Part shown: piece after piece, positions 12,173 to 23,999 of the stretch
How positions within the stretch are numbered: the first letter of the stretch is position 1
Layout: the number at the start of each line of letters is the position of its first letter
Source: Typhlomys cinereus
Lineage: Eukaryota; Chordata; Mammalia; Rodentia; Platacanthomyidae
Assembly: GCA_023101885.1 (NCBI GenBank)
Contig: JALPQD010000089.1
Coordinates: 2,403,087-2,467,086 of the forward strand
Length of the DNA stretch: 64,000 nucleotides
Direction: 5' to 3'
The notes under the pieces: generated by a model
Seen by the model: only the letters and a program-made list of their open reading frames with translations
The model's database searches: none
What the model was told of the DNA's origin: nothing
Translations under genes and position numbers: made by a program

Positions 12173-12625
12173 AAATTTTTCCACTTTTACAAGCATATTG
12201 AGTACTTATTCCTACTTCCTTCCATCATCTTTCCCTCTTATCCCTCTGTCATCCCATCCTCTTGCCTGTCTGCTTCTATGGATCCTAGTGTTGCCTCTGC
12301 TTATCTACTTTTGTGGGGGTTCAGAACTCTGTGGCATACCAAGTTGCTTCTCTTCAGGCCACCCCACAAATAGGGGCATTTTCCTTCACTCATACAGCTT
12401 TAGTACAAAAGGTTCCACTGTATGTTCTTGATAGTCTATGGGGTCATGTTAAGTCAGTCATTATGCAGGTCTGGTAATTTGTTCAGATCCTCTACCTCTG
12501 TTGTAGAAAAAGACTTCAAGGCTGAGTGTTGCACGTTCCCCCAATCTATAGCTATAATAACAGCTATTTAGAGAGCAGTTTGGTGTACTGTCTCCTTACC
12601 TATAGGTTTATTGGCTGTTTTTTTT
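12173..12625 (-). mobile_element. Old L1-type 3' end, second of a tandem pair
   Basis: Restarts with 'caagcatattgagtactta', a pyrimidine tract and 'gcttctatggatcctag', then continues through 'cttcaggccaccccac' to 'cctataggtttattgg', parallel to 6750-7140. The head-to-tail pair suggests one copy inserted at the poly(A) of another. Confidence 0.55.
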
Positions 12626-12629
12626 TCCT

Positions 12630-14655
12630 ATTGCTCTCCAAAAACTGTCAGTAAGACCCTGTTACTGAAGGTTCAACACATATGGATCATGAAATATGAG
12701 CAAAATTCATCAACTAGAACTGGTCTGAGAATTTCCTCCTTGTTAGATAGCTTACACCGTACCAAGGAATACTGCAGAAGTTATTGGGAGAGAGAAATAA
12801 TCACAGGCCCCATCAACACATGATATCTTAATGTTGCAAGAAAAATAACCATGGTAACAGGTGACCACCAGAGTAATAGTAGCAGGAGTATCAAGGAGAT
12901 AATCAATAGCTTTCTGATTGAACACAAGAACAGAATGGTACACATTCCTGTTACTGTTAACTAGAACAACAACTTTAAAAAGGGAAGGAAAAAGACATAC
13001 TTCTTTATAGTTGTACGACTCATGTTCTCATCCATAAAATAAATGCAACCACATCTAAAATCTACTTCATAGAGTGGGTGTATAACTTAAATTGTGTAAC
13101 AAGACATCTATCTATACATGTGGAAATATGGAAATGCCCATGGAAGTAGCTTAGAGTGAAGGGAAAAAAAAAAGGATGCTTTTATTAAGTACAAGAAATT
13201 TGAAGAAGAATTATATTCCTGTCTTATTTCTATGTAAAACTCATTTAAGGATGAATTATAAGGTAATAATTGCCTTTGAGTAGAAGGTAGGTTGCAATAT
13301 GTAAGTTACTTCTCCAAAATTTACATCCTCAATTGGATCATACTATAGCCACTAAAAAATATTATCATTAGAATATTGGGAAATTTTTAGGCTGATAATG
13401 AAGAGTTATAGAATTACTTCCATTTAAGTGGTACTAACTAACAATGGATGTAATCCTGGTTACTTAATTTAGTAGATATGTGAGATATGATTTTGTTTTA
13501 GAAAAGTCTTTAATCAGTGATGTGCCACGTTTCTGTAGTCAGCATTTGAGCTGTTTCACTTAACATTAAGAAAAAGACACTTTAATTGTAAACCATCTTT
13601 TCTGCTCACAACAGTACTGAAATACTTTTTAAAAAAAGAGGATAATTTTTTGACCATACACATTTCAGTGATTTAGCTTTTTTTTGCATTATGTTTAGCT
13701 TTTTTATACTTTATAGCTTTTTTAAACATGACATAAGGACCATGTTATTCTTTTCATTGTTCAATCCTGGGCTGTATAATAGATAACCTTAACTTGAGAA
13801 CAATTTGAAATGGCAATATGTAATTCATTTAATTTTAATTGTCCTATCATAATTTTATGCACGGTGGATTGTTTTATTATATTTTGATTATACATATAGA
13901 TCACCTCAGCCATCATGGATCCTTCCTTTTGAAAAATGACATAATATAAGTCATTAGGGACCCATTCAAAGGAAAATGAGGTAAGAGGCATGTACTAGGC
14001 ATAATTTCAAAATCAACCTTCATTGTCCCGCATATTTCATGTGTTGTAGGTTATTGACTAGTATATATTTTATATAATATTGTACAAATATATCCATTTT
14101 AATAAGATGTCAAATTTATCATTATTTTCATCTCTATCCTGATTTTTTAGAGAAACACTCAGTTCATAAAACAAGTTTAAATGAAAAAATCTTAATTCCT
14201 TTTAATATATATGCACTACACTAGCAAATATATTGGAAATCAACCTTCCTGAAGCATTGCTTAAATAAATTATTTAAAATTCTTTAGTAGCAAGAGAAAA
14301 AATTTTTTTCCCTAAACTTCGCTAAAATAATATTTTGCAACTTTGTCCCTTCAATATCCTAGATTTTTTTCCCTAAGAGTGGCTTTCTTTACACAGTCTA
14401 AGCTAGTTTTGTAATCGTCTCATTCCAACACCTGAGAACATTCTAGCCCAGTTACTCTCTTTGAATCCTCTGCTTTCAAGTTTCTTCAGTTAATGAAGAT
14501 TCGCTGATTTTTATTATTTGAAATCAGACATTTTGGTCAAGTGATATTATTTATATATTTTAGAGTTAATTCTGACTTAATATCAGGCTATTTATGTCTT
14601 TTCCTAAATGTTTTCTAAAGAGAAGACATGATCTGAATATCACGGTCCATGCAAT
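12630..14655. other. Intronic DNA without recognised elements
   Basis: AT-rich unique sequence with many short T-runs. Short open frames show no domain. Confidence 0.5.
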
Positions 14656-14660
14656 TGTGA

Positions 14661-14676
14661 AGATTAAGGTGTTTAT
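14661..14676. repeat. Target-site duplication, left copy
   Basis: 'agattaaggtgtttat' recurs with one mismatch at 15308-15323. Confidence 0.85.
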
Positions 14677-15307
14677 CAGGATGGAGCCAAGGGCGGTGCA
14701 GGAGCAGCAAAACTGAAAAAAAAAAGTCAACAAACCATAATTCAGAACATCAGAGACTCCACATCAACCACCTGCAACCAGGCTAGCTTAACCTCTCCAC
14801 ATCCTAAAGCTCAGGGAAATTTGTCGAAGAGGGGGCGGTAAGATTGTAAGAGCCTAAAAATGGGGAGGAGCAACGATATGCAAGATACTCCACACAAGTC
14901 AGGGCCAAAATAATCATAATAGGACTTTGCATGACCTGCACAATGACCGACATATCATTGACCCCCCAAAGTTTAGCATGGATCACAGGCACTAGGATAC
15001 TTCGAGGCAAGGGATTAACAGCCACAATAGTGTTCCTATACTAAAGGGGAACACACACAAAAAAAGAGCTCTAGGCAATGCCACTGTGTCGTTACACTTC
15101 ATCAGAGAGGAGGACCCAGAGGGAAGTTTGACATGCACACTAAAGGATGCTCCAGGAATGGGGGGAGGGGTGGTCCCCACTGGGAGAAAGGAGGGGAAGA
15201 AACGGGAAAAGGGGGAAGGGAGCAAGGGGATCCAGGAAGGGGTGGAGGAAGGGAGGGGAATGGGGTACTTATCAACTTTGTGTGAGTGGAAGAAATAAAA
15301 AAAAAAA
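14677..15307 (+). mobile_element. Young 5'-truncated L1, 3' UTR only
   Basis: Collinear with the last ~630 bases of the L1 at 8029: 'caggatgg' start, an A-run at 14716, 'gggggcggtaagattg', 'atgccactg' at 15078, a polypurine tract (15158-15265) and an A tail. A 16-bp TSD with one mismatch fixes the ends. Same orientation as DLG2. Confidence 0.92.
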
Positions 15308-15323
15308 AGATTAGGGTGTTTAT
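15308..15323. repeat. Target-site duplication, right copy
   Basis: 'agattagggtgtttat', one mismatch to 14661-14676. Confidence 0.85.
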
Positions 15324-15373
15324 ATTGTGGACACTTCTAGGCGGCTATCAGTACAGTTTCATCTATAATGCAT

Positions 15374-15663
15374 GTTTTTTTTAATTTTTTTATTTATTCA
15401 ATTGTGTGTGTGTGTGTGTCTGTGTGTGTGTGTGTGTCTGTGTGTGTGTGTAGAACTACAGGCGAATTCGGGAACCACCATGGACCGCCTCCACCTCCTC
15501 CTTGTTTACTCTGCCCCAGGATTCACAGGCTCCGCCCTACCAGGACCAGAAATGCAGGCCGCCCCCGCTTCCGCCTGGCGTCTATACGTGGGGTCTAGGA
15601 TCTCAACTCAGGACCTTCTGCCTGCAAGGCAGAGGCTTAACCCCTGAGCCACCTCTCCAGCCC
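15374..15663 (-). mobile_element. Young B2-superfamily SINE with CA tract
   Basis: The complement starts at 15663 with 'ggctggagaggtggctcagg' (tRNA-like head). A pol III B-box-like 'gagttgagatcc' and a GC-rich body follow, then a (CA)n run (15403-15451 as GT), then 'caattgaataaataa' and an A/T tail. An 11-bp TSD with one mismatch flanks it ('ctataatgcat' 15363-15373, 'ctataatacat' 15664-15674). An AATAAA motif in the tail is typical of the T+ class of SINEs. Confidence 0.92.
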
Positions 15664-15789
15664 CTATAATACATCTTCTTTCTTTTCTTTTCAGATAGTT
15701 AACTAGTCAGTAAGATTCAGGGATCTGTCTGTCTCCCTGTTACAGAATTATAAACACTCACTACTGCACCTAACATTTTTTTTTCCATT

Positions 15790-16147
15790 TTACATTTATA
15801 TGTGTATGGGAAGAGCATGAATGTATGCATGTTGGTGGGGGGGGGCATTGCCTGTGTGAATATGCAGGTGGAGGCCTAGAGTTGATATTGGGCATTACAC
15901 ACAATTACTCTTCCACTTCATTCTGTTGAGTCTGCGTCTGCAATTAAACCCAGAACTCCTATATAGCACTGAATAGCTTGCTCTGGGCAGTCCTGAGGCT
16001 CCACCTTCCAAGGCTGGAATTACAATCGCGCTGCCAGCCCAACTCCTGACTCCTTCCGTGCATTGTATATGGGATGTAGGAATGCAAACTCAAATCCTTT
16101 TGCTTTTGCAGCAAAAACTTTTGCTACTGAGCCCTCTCTCCAACACC
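15790..16147 (-). mobile_element. B3-type SINE, antisense
   Basis: In B3 order (reversed): 'gtggaggcctagagttgatat', 'ggctggaattacaatcgcg', 'gtaggaatgcaaactcaaat', and 'gagccctctctccaacacc' at the head. Moderately diverged. Confidence 0.75.
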
Positions 16148-16240
16148 ACACAGAACTTTTGCATGGATGCTGATGATCTAAAGTCAGGTACTTGTGTTTG
16201 CATGACACTACTTTCCTGACAGCTCTCTCTCTAACCATCA
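16148..16240 (-). mobile_element. Second SINE head, antisense
   Basis: 'gatgctgatgatctaaagtc' to 'gacagctctctctctaacc' repeats the end of the B3 element just before it, so a second truncated copy lies next to it. Confidence 0.6.
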
Positions 16241-16394
16241 GTAGTAGATTTAATATAATTTGTTCTTGAATCCGTTCCCAAAAAATTAAACTGAATTAAG
16301 TGTCCACAGTTCTTTACTTCTCCATTACTACTCTCCCCACCTGCTTGTAGACTCAAGTTACAGACTGTATTCAATTATTAATGATTCTTTATTA

Positions 16395-16522
16395 CTTAGG
16401 ATATTTTTAAGACAAGGTCTTTGGTAACCCAGGATATTGTGAACTTGCTATGTAGTTAAAGGTAACCTTAAAATCCTTATCTTCCTACTTGCACCTGGAA
16501 TTACTGGAATTACCACTGTTTA
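16395..16522 (-). mobile_element. B1 SINE, antisense, diverged
   Basis: 'agacaaggtctttggtaac', 'gaacttgctatgtag' and 'cacctggaattactgg' follow the antisense B1 (7SL-derived) order. Confidence 0.65.
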
Positions 16523-16529
16523 TTAGCTG

Positions 16530-19500
16530 ATCATTGCCATCTCTTCTAAGATCACAATTATTTAATGTGGGCTGTTTCTTAACCCAGTTAAAACTTAAGA
16601 AAGTGTTATGAATATATGATGCTATATATGAGAAAGTTCTAACTTAAGGTATTTGTAATGCCACACTGACATGCTGGGCTTTTCTAACTTTCCTTTCATT
16701 TGACAACCAGGAGAGTTTCATTAAGGAATTGGACGTATTCCACCTCAATTTCTACTGCTGTCATTGAACCAGTAGCATTATTGATCTTGTCCAAAGATCT
16801 GATGTATTTTCTTTTCTGAGTCAACACTAACATTTTTCCTACTATCACCAACTAGCCAACTAGCCCAGATAGTTGAGAATGAGAAAAAGAAGACTAAGAC
16901 AGTCCATCTGAAGATCTGTTCAGCATCCCATTTTTGAAAGCTCACATGAGCAATGATACTCCTTAGTGTTAAAATGATAATTTCTCATATTATTACTTTG
17001 AAAATAAAAAATCAATGCAGGGACTATAATTCAACCTAGAATATAGCTTCAAAAATAGATCTAAGTAAAAAGTCTGACTTCCCCTTGATCACATTATTTC
17101 ATTGCTATAAAAGACAAAATCAGGGTTCACATTGATTCTTGGACACAAACCAAGCCAATTTACATAAACAAAGTTTTCATTTGTACTCCTTTTGGTCTGA
17201 TACTTTTGATCCTCTTAAAATTATATCAAAGATTATTATACAAATATTTAATGAGCATATATTTATTTTAATATGCATAATGCTAACTCACCAATATTTA
17301 GTTTTGCTTTTCTTTAGATAAAAGAGTTTAACTACTATTTTTAGAATTGTTTAGCTCTAATTTGTGTAAAATCTTGTGAAAATTAATCAGTTTTCAAGGC
17401 AGTGAGGAAGATAGAGAAAAAGAATTATAATATGAAAAAATATTGCTCACAAGGTTATCTAACTTCTCTTCTGTCCTTGCAGCCCTATGTTGCAATCACT
17501 ATGACTTTGTCACAAAGAGGCCCCTGTGTGCAGTGGGATGAGTCGAGGCAGGTGCTATACCCAATGAATGTGTAGAGCAGCACTTTTATTTTCTAAATGA
17601 TGGATATCATGACAAAATAACCAAAGTGCTTGAAATTGACCATCCTGGAATTATCTTATCAAACTGATGTGCCTTATATGAACTGCCCAATGCAGAGTGT
17701 TTCTATGAGATGTTTCTTTGATTTGATTTCTTAAGATACTGATTTATTCTGAGGAAATTAAAGACATAGCAGTGAATGTTTGAAGTGGTTTCTTATTCTA
17801 AACCCAATTAAGTAAACTTTATGCTTTATTACTCTTTAATGATTTCAGACTAGCATTGACCTGTGCAAGAACTTCCTCTGGTATTTTCTTCATTACAGCA
17901 TGACTGCATGCATGTTTTAAGGACTTACAGGCTACCATTTTTATTCTTGTCCCATAAGCCTTTTCTTCCTTTGCTGTCCAGTTTTCACATTAATCTCCAG
18001 GCTTCTCAGAAGCTACATTCACAGTAGGATGTTAGAACTGACTATTTATTTGTCTCACCACAGCTAGTGAACATTTTGATGCGATGTCACTCGATATTTT
18101 CAGAATATACAAGGCACTCCAGAAATATTTGAATGAAGGAATGAATTTAATTAGCTGATAGACTTTACTGCACAACTTGCAATTCCTTGTTTCAAATTGC
18201 CATTTCACAGAAATTATTCACAGACACTTCCCAGGTCTTTACTCAAAGACTCTATGAGTGATTATTGCAGGCACACTTAACACTTGTTACACATTGATAC
18301 TCTTCTTTTTCGAATAATCACTTATTGACTTTTTGGCTTAGCATATTACTCCATCAAGAGTAGTCTTTGGCAAGAGAATAAACAAGTCCTTGCCAAAATT
18401 TTCTTGCTGAAAAAGCCAAAGGGAAAACTATGGCTTTAGGGTTGCAATTTTGAAGCCAATTTATTTTTTTTAAATGAGATTTAAATTTTACTCCAATATT
18501 AGCTTGATGGGAAAACAATTTTTGGCCAAGTCTGTGAGAAGTGATTCAAGTTCCCAGTTTTCAGAAAGTGTATGAAATCATAAATCAAGCATCAGCGCTG
18601 ACCCCAAAACCAAAACACCTTCAGAAAAACTCATCATAAGCTTTTTATAGCTCATGGTTTTTTGCATTTAAAGAAAAAAAAATATTGCACCATAATAAGA
18701 TAATGGGTGTGAGGATACCATGAGGTATATTATGAAAACTAAAGATTTATGATGTAAGTGAATTTTTAATTGATGAGTTGAAAATAAATTCTTCAATCTT
18801 ATATTTCTAAAATTAAGATTTTTTGATGTACAATCATTATTTTTTCAATACTTTTACCTGCATATACCCCATATAAATATGAGCATATAGATCATATAAC
18901 CATGCTTCACTTCTAAGTATAAGTGGCTCTCTTGTGGTCAAAACAGCTCTTTCCTGCTCTGGTAACTACATCTGTGGTTTAAAATGAAGATTTTTTTCCT
19001 CCTCATATGATACTTTGCATATTTGGATATTGGCAAGTTTATAAGAATGTGTATTTAAAATCATTTGAATGCTGACTGGAAACCAGCAGTGGTATCCTAT
19101 TTGCTACTGGGAAAAGCTGACTGTCCTGGGTATCCTCAAAGATTGCAGGCAACACTGGTTAAATTTGAGAGTCTTTCTAAAGAATACATACCATGTTGCC
19201 AAGGCAATCTCCCTATGTTGAGCATTCTCTCTTTTTTTAGTCTTGTTTTTAAAGCAATCAGACACATTACTCAGAGAACACTTCTGCCCTATTGATTAAT
19301 AGTTTTAAGCAGTCTGAAGGCCTTTACCATGAATCTTCTATCCAAATGCCTTTCATTAGCTCTAACAGACAAGGGTGTCAAGCAGTCAGCATCCTTGCTG
19401 TCTGGAATTAAGCCCAGTGGCAGGTTCTGATGATGAATACCGGGAACACTCAGCAACGCAGAGAGGAAAATTCCCCTAAAGCAAGACATGGAAAAAAATG

Positions 19501-20165
19501 GACTCCTGTGGGTTTAAAGTGCATTTTGTCATTTGATTTTAGGATATTTAAATTCCAATGCAATGGTAGACTAATGGTCCTTGGTAAAACTTGATTCATA
19601 GCTCATGCTAGAAGGATGCCACTTTCATTCCTTGTGATGACAAGGAAGGAAGAAATACATATGAGCACACTGCCTTGGAATCTTACAAACCCCTTGGTTT
19701 CAAAGAAAATTGACAAACCATCCTTAGAGGCCTTTTAAATTACATATGTGCTTTGAAAACAGAAACCAGATTTTGTCTATCATCTTTTGTAAGCCAAACT
19801 ATCTAGAGGAATATTACAAAAATGAAAAATAAATCTGAAGATATATCAGTTCTGTATTCATCAATTCTAATAAGAAACGTTAGCAGTCTGTCACTTTTAG
19901 GTGGAATCAAATATTATGCTAACTTTAATAGTTCTGATGAATATTACATATGTATCATATAAATATATAATTAATGCATTCTGTATCTTTATAACTTTTG
20001 CAAACCCCTTACATATCATTGTCAGATGAACCCAGTGTATGCCCATAGTACTAACCATTCTTTGTCTTCCTATATGGTTAATCCCAGGTAGCTAGCTACT
20101 ACTTAAACCATTTGAAAAAGAAATCTCTTAGTAATACTATACAAATCATGAAGTTTGTCTCTGTT
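16530..20165. other. Intronic DNA, mostly without recognised elements
   Basis: Unique AT-rich sequence. A possible L2 3' end lies at 17940-18150 ('aggcactccagaaatatttgaatgaagg' resembles the L2 terminus). Nothing else was recognised. Confidence 0.45.
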
Positions 20166-20169
20166 TAGG

Positions 20170-20440
20170 TTTTTTTCCCAGTGAATCTATGTAAGGATGA
20201 GATTGAAATCTTCTATAATTACTGGATTTGAGATAATCTGTGATATTACATCAGGTAGTATTTGATTCGTGAGATTGGGTGAACCTGTGTTTGGTAAGAG
20301 TATGATTAGCACTGCAATATCCTCTGTATGGATCATTCCCTTGATGAATATGTAATCACCTTCCTTATCTCTGCTCACCAGTTTCAGTACAAAGTCTATT
20401 TTGGTTGACAATAGAATAGCTGCAATTGCTTTTATATTAA
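20170..20440 (-). mobile_element. L1 fragment: ORF2 endonuclease start, antisense
   Basis: The complement codes, with stops and changes, for IFIKGMIHTEDIAVLIILLP, then PNTGSPNL and IIEDFNL, matching the APNTG and GDFN motifs of the L1 endonuclease domain. It is cut at 20441 by the younger L1 and continues at 20915. Similarity ends just after the DFN motif, so the L1's 3' part is missing. Confidence 0.75.
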
Positions 20441-20455
20441 TTCCATTATTTTTTT
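20441..20455. repeat. Target-site duplication, left copy
   Basis: 'ttccattattttttt' recurs at 20900-20914 and brackets the nested L1. Confidence 0.75.
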
Positions 20456-20899
20456 AATTTATTTCCGCTCATACAAACTTAATAGGTACACCGGTCCCCT
20501 CCCTCCCTCCACCCCTTCCTGGACCCCCTTCCTCTCTCCCCCTTTTCCCCTTCCTTTATCCCCTCCCTTCCTATCTCCCAGGATCTCCTCGCCCCATCCC
20601 TGGAGCATTCTTTAATATGTATGTCAAACTTTCCTCTGGGTCTTCCTCTCTGATGAGGTGTAAGGACTCGGTGGCATTTCCTAGAACTCTTTTTTGTGTT
20701 CCCCTTAAGTATAGGAACATTATTGTGGCCGTTAATCCCTAACTTCTAAGGATCCTAGTGCCTTTAGTCCATGCTAGACTTTGAGGGGTCAATAATGTGT
20801 TGGATATTGCGCAGGTCATGCAAAGTCCTATTATGATTGCTTCGGCCCTAACTTGTGTGGAGTATCTTGCATATCTCCCATCCTTGTGCTCTTACAATC
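20456..20899 (-). mobile_element. Young L1 3' end nested in an older L1
   Basis: Reversed A tail, 'ctcatacaaacttaataggt', a pyrimidine tract (20494-20580), 'ggtggcatttcctagaact' and further 3' UTR in antisense. Truncated after ~440 bases, and flanked by a 15-bp TSD made of the older L1's own sequence. Confidence 0.9.
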
Positions 20900-20914
20900 T
20901 TCCATTATTTTTTT

Positions 20915-22380
20915 TTTGAGGGGGGCTACAATTGTCCTTTCCTTTTACCCTGAAGTTATTTCTGTCTTTGATGGTAAGGCATTTTTTTTGAAATAGCAAA
21001 AGGTTGTATCCTGTTTTCTAATACAATATGTTAAAGTTTGTGTTTTTAATGGAAAATTGAGACTAGAAATATACCAGTAATTAATTGTGCTGGTTTTGTT
21101 ATTAACATCGTAGGTTTGTTTATTATTCTTTTCAGTCTGCAATAGTCCTTAAGTATCTTTTGCAGAGTTGCCTTATATATTTCTTTACCCTGTTTGATCA
21201 TGAAATGTTTTCATTCCTCCTCCAATTTTAATACATAGTTTTGCTGCATATAATATTCTGGGTTGGCAATTGTGACTTTCATAATTTGGAATACATTTTT
21301 ACCAGTCCTTTTGGCTTTCATAATTATTTCCCAGTCCTTTGGCTTTCAATTATTCCATTGAATAATCAGATGTCATTCTGATGAATTTGCTTTTATATGT
21401 GATTTGGCTGTTCTATATTGTAACTTACAATATCTTTTTGTTTAATCTGTATTTAAAATATTTAATATCTTTTTCTTTAGTCTGTGTTTTTAATGTTTAA
21501 TCTACAACGTGTCAAGGTTAGTTTCTTTTGTGTTCCTGTTTGCTGCTCTCTGGACTGCTGTGTCTGCATGGTCATCTCTTTCTCCTCATTTATTCTTTGA
21601 TTCTCTGGATAACATTTGCTTTGCCTTTAGCATGGAGTTATTCTCCTTCTTTTATCCCCATTATTCATAGATTTAGTCTTTTCATGCCTCCCTGCTTTTG
21701 GTGAAGTTTTCTACGAAGCTTTTTACTGCACTTACTGACTTTTTAATTTCCTATTAATTTTAGTTTAGATTTTCTTCAGTGTTTCTTTTTATTGAATTCA
21801 GTTTTAATATACTGAATTGTCCTCATCATTTCATTCAACAATTCCTGTTTCCTTGAGCATCAGCCATTTTATTTCTTTCTTCTTTAAGTTCATTCACGTG
21901 GTTTTATGTGTTGTTTAAATGCTTTGAACTCACTGAATGCCTTTGAAATTGTTCTTTTGAACTTTTGATTTTAAATTTAGTGTAAGTTGTTCTCCTTGGG
22001 ATTAGTGGTTGGGGGATGGGAGCATATTATCTTGGTCCTTCATATTGCTGTTGTTTTTTTCTATGGGAGCTGACCCCCAGAGTTAGGGTCGAGGGGTGTC
22101 TTTTGCTGAATTCCTATGTTGAATGGCAGTCTGGATGATTTGGTGGACTCTCCAGAAAACAGAGCCAAGGGAATAATATCTTTTGCTATGTTCTGTCTCA
22201 GAATGGAACAAATAAGTGTATCTGAGGCTCATAGGTTTGAACATATAGTCAGTAGGACCCAGGGTCACGTATCTGATCCATAGTAGTAGATTGTTGAGGG
22301 CCTGCGGTCTCTTGTTGTGTCCAGCCTTGGTCTCTAGGGTTTTTACTAGTGTCATGCGCCTGAGTCTGAGGGAATGTCGT
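20915..22380 (-). mobile_element. Older L1: inter-ORF region, ORF1 and 5' UTR-like part, antisense
   Basis: Continues from 20440 across the nested insertion. The complement contains a Lys/Glu-rich coiled-coil-like reading (ELKEERNKMADAQGN near 21890-21840), as in L1 ORF1, and GC-richer 5' UTR-like sequence at 22015-22380. Many stops. The right boundary is uncertain. Unusually for L1, the 5' part is kept and the 3' part is missing. Confidence 0.62.
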
Positions 22381-22458
22381 CAGGTAAATATGCTTTCACA
22401 GCAAGCACTTTAGTGACTGAGTAATCTACAAACCTTACTTCTTTGAACTAAAAATAGA

Positions 22459-22565
22459 GGGATGATAGATAATAGACATATTATAGATATATAATAGATA
22501 AATCAGATTAATAGGTAGATAATAATAAAAAGATGATAGGTAGAAAGATGATGGGTAAATGGACA
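22459..22565. repeat. Degenerate GATA/TAGA-rich simple repeat
   Basis: Repeated 'gatagat', 'tagataataa' and 'gatgataggtaga' units run up to the SINE's left TSD. Confidence 0.7.
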
Positions 22566-22580
22566 AGAATGTCCATTTGG

Positions 22581-22891
22581 CTGGGGCTGGAGAGGTGGCT
22601 CAGGGGTTAAGCCTTGGCCTTGCAGGTGGAAGGTCCTGAGTTTGGATCCTAGACCCACGTATAGACTCCGGGCGGAAGCGGGAGCGGCCTGCGTTTCTGG
22701 TCCTGGTAGGGCGGAGCCTGTGAATCCTGGGGCAGAGTAAACAAGGAAGAGGTGGAGGCATCCATGGTGGTTCCCAAATTGGTCCGTGGTTCTACACACA
22801 CACACACATACGTACACACACATACATGCACACACACGCATACACACACAATTGAATAAATAATAAATAATAATTTTTAAAAATTAAAAAA
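22581..22891 (+). mobile_element. Young B2-superfamily SINE, full length
   Basis: Head 'ggggctggagaggtggctca', B-box-like 'gagtttggatcct', the body shared with 15374, a (CA)n run with interruptions (22794-22850), 'caattgaataaataa', then a T-run and A tail. Flanked by a 15-bp TSD with two mismatches ('agaatgtccatttgg' 22566-22580, 'agaatttccattcgg' 22892-22906). Confidence 0.93.
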
Positions 22892-22906
22892 AGAATTTCC
22901 ATTCGG

Positions 22907-23995
22907 GGTATACCCAAAGACAAGATAAATAGATTATGTTATTTTCTCATTGAATCTTATACTTATTCTCATATGAGATACTATGTATTTGGTGATAATT
23001 ATGAGTTATTCTTTACCCTTTCCTCTTTCCCAAAGCTCAGCATGTTGTTGCTATGAAGTCTGCCTTACATGAAGTGTTTTATCCAGTTTCCTAATGTTTT
23101 TGTTCTATCAACATGGTTCTAGTTTCAGCCCACAATGCTAAGTTGCTATTATATTCTTAGGTGAGACCATAAGAAATTGTCATTGTATAAGTCGAAATGA
23201 TTAAAAATCAGTAATTTCTTATAATTCAAAGCTTATCTGGCATCTAAAAACTCAGTATATTGTGGTAGAAACAGTTTTACAATCATTGTTGTAAAGATCT
23301 AGACTTGTGATAATGTACTTGGGTTTACTAACTGAGAAGTTTTAAGCCAATCATTTGTAATCTCTGAAATTTTACCTCATCTAAAAAGTTGAGATAGTAG
23401 TGAAAGACTGATGTTAGAAACAAATGCTGTCATATGCAAATGTGGCATGCAAATGAGTGGTACAGTTGGTATCATTATCTAAAACATATTACATATGAAC
23501 AACTGGAGACCCTGAAGTTTCTGTATTTACCAACTACAAAACGGTAGAAATTGAACAGACAGAAACCTGTTAATAATCAGTCCTACTACCATCTTAATGT
23601 GCATTTAACAGGCTAGAACAGGCCATAAATTATTTCCCTTGCTTATGATTTGAACCAAAAATATGGCTGTAACTGCTTTTTTTTAAATAACAAGTATTTA
23701 CAAGCATTTTTTCCTAGAAAAGGAGAAATTCTCATGAATTAACAGGTAAATTAATCCCTGCAGTCTCTTTGGAAGCTTTCGAAAACAATTGAACTGTTTT
23801 CAAATAACTCTATGAGCTAGTGAAAGAAGTAGGAGTAGTCACTTGATAAAATATTTGCTGCTTGATGGTTGATCTTGAAAATTGTTGGTGACATATATTC
23901 AAATGAAAACAAGGTAGCAAGATTTGCAGGGAAATGATTACAGAGAAATTAAAGTATCAAGAGTGATAGTGGTTAGCTAGACTTTTTTTTTATTA
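22907..23995. other. Intronic DNA with faint MIR traces
   Basis: MIR-like stretch at 23320-23410 ('ccaatcatttgtaatctctgaaattttacctcatct' follows the MIR '3' half). The rest is unrecognised. Confidence 0.4.
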
Positions 23996-23999
23996 AAAA

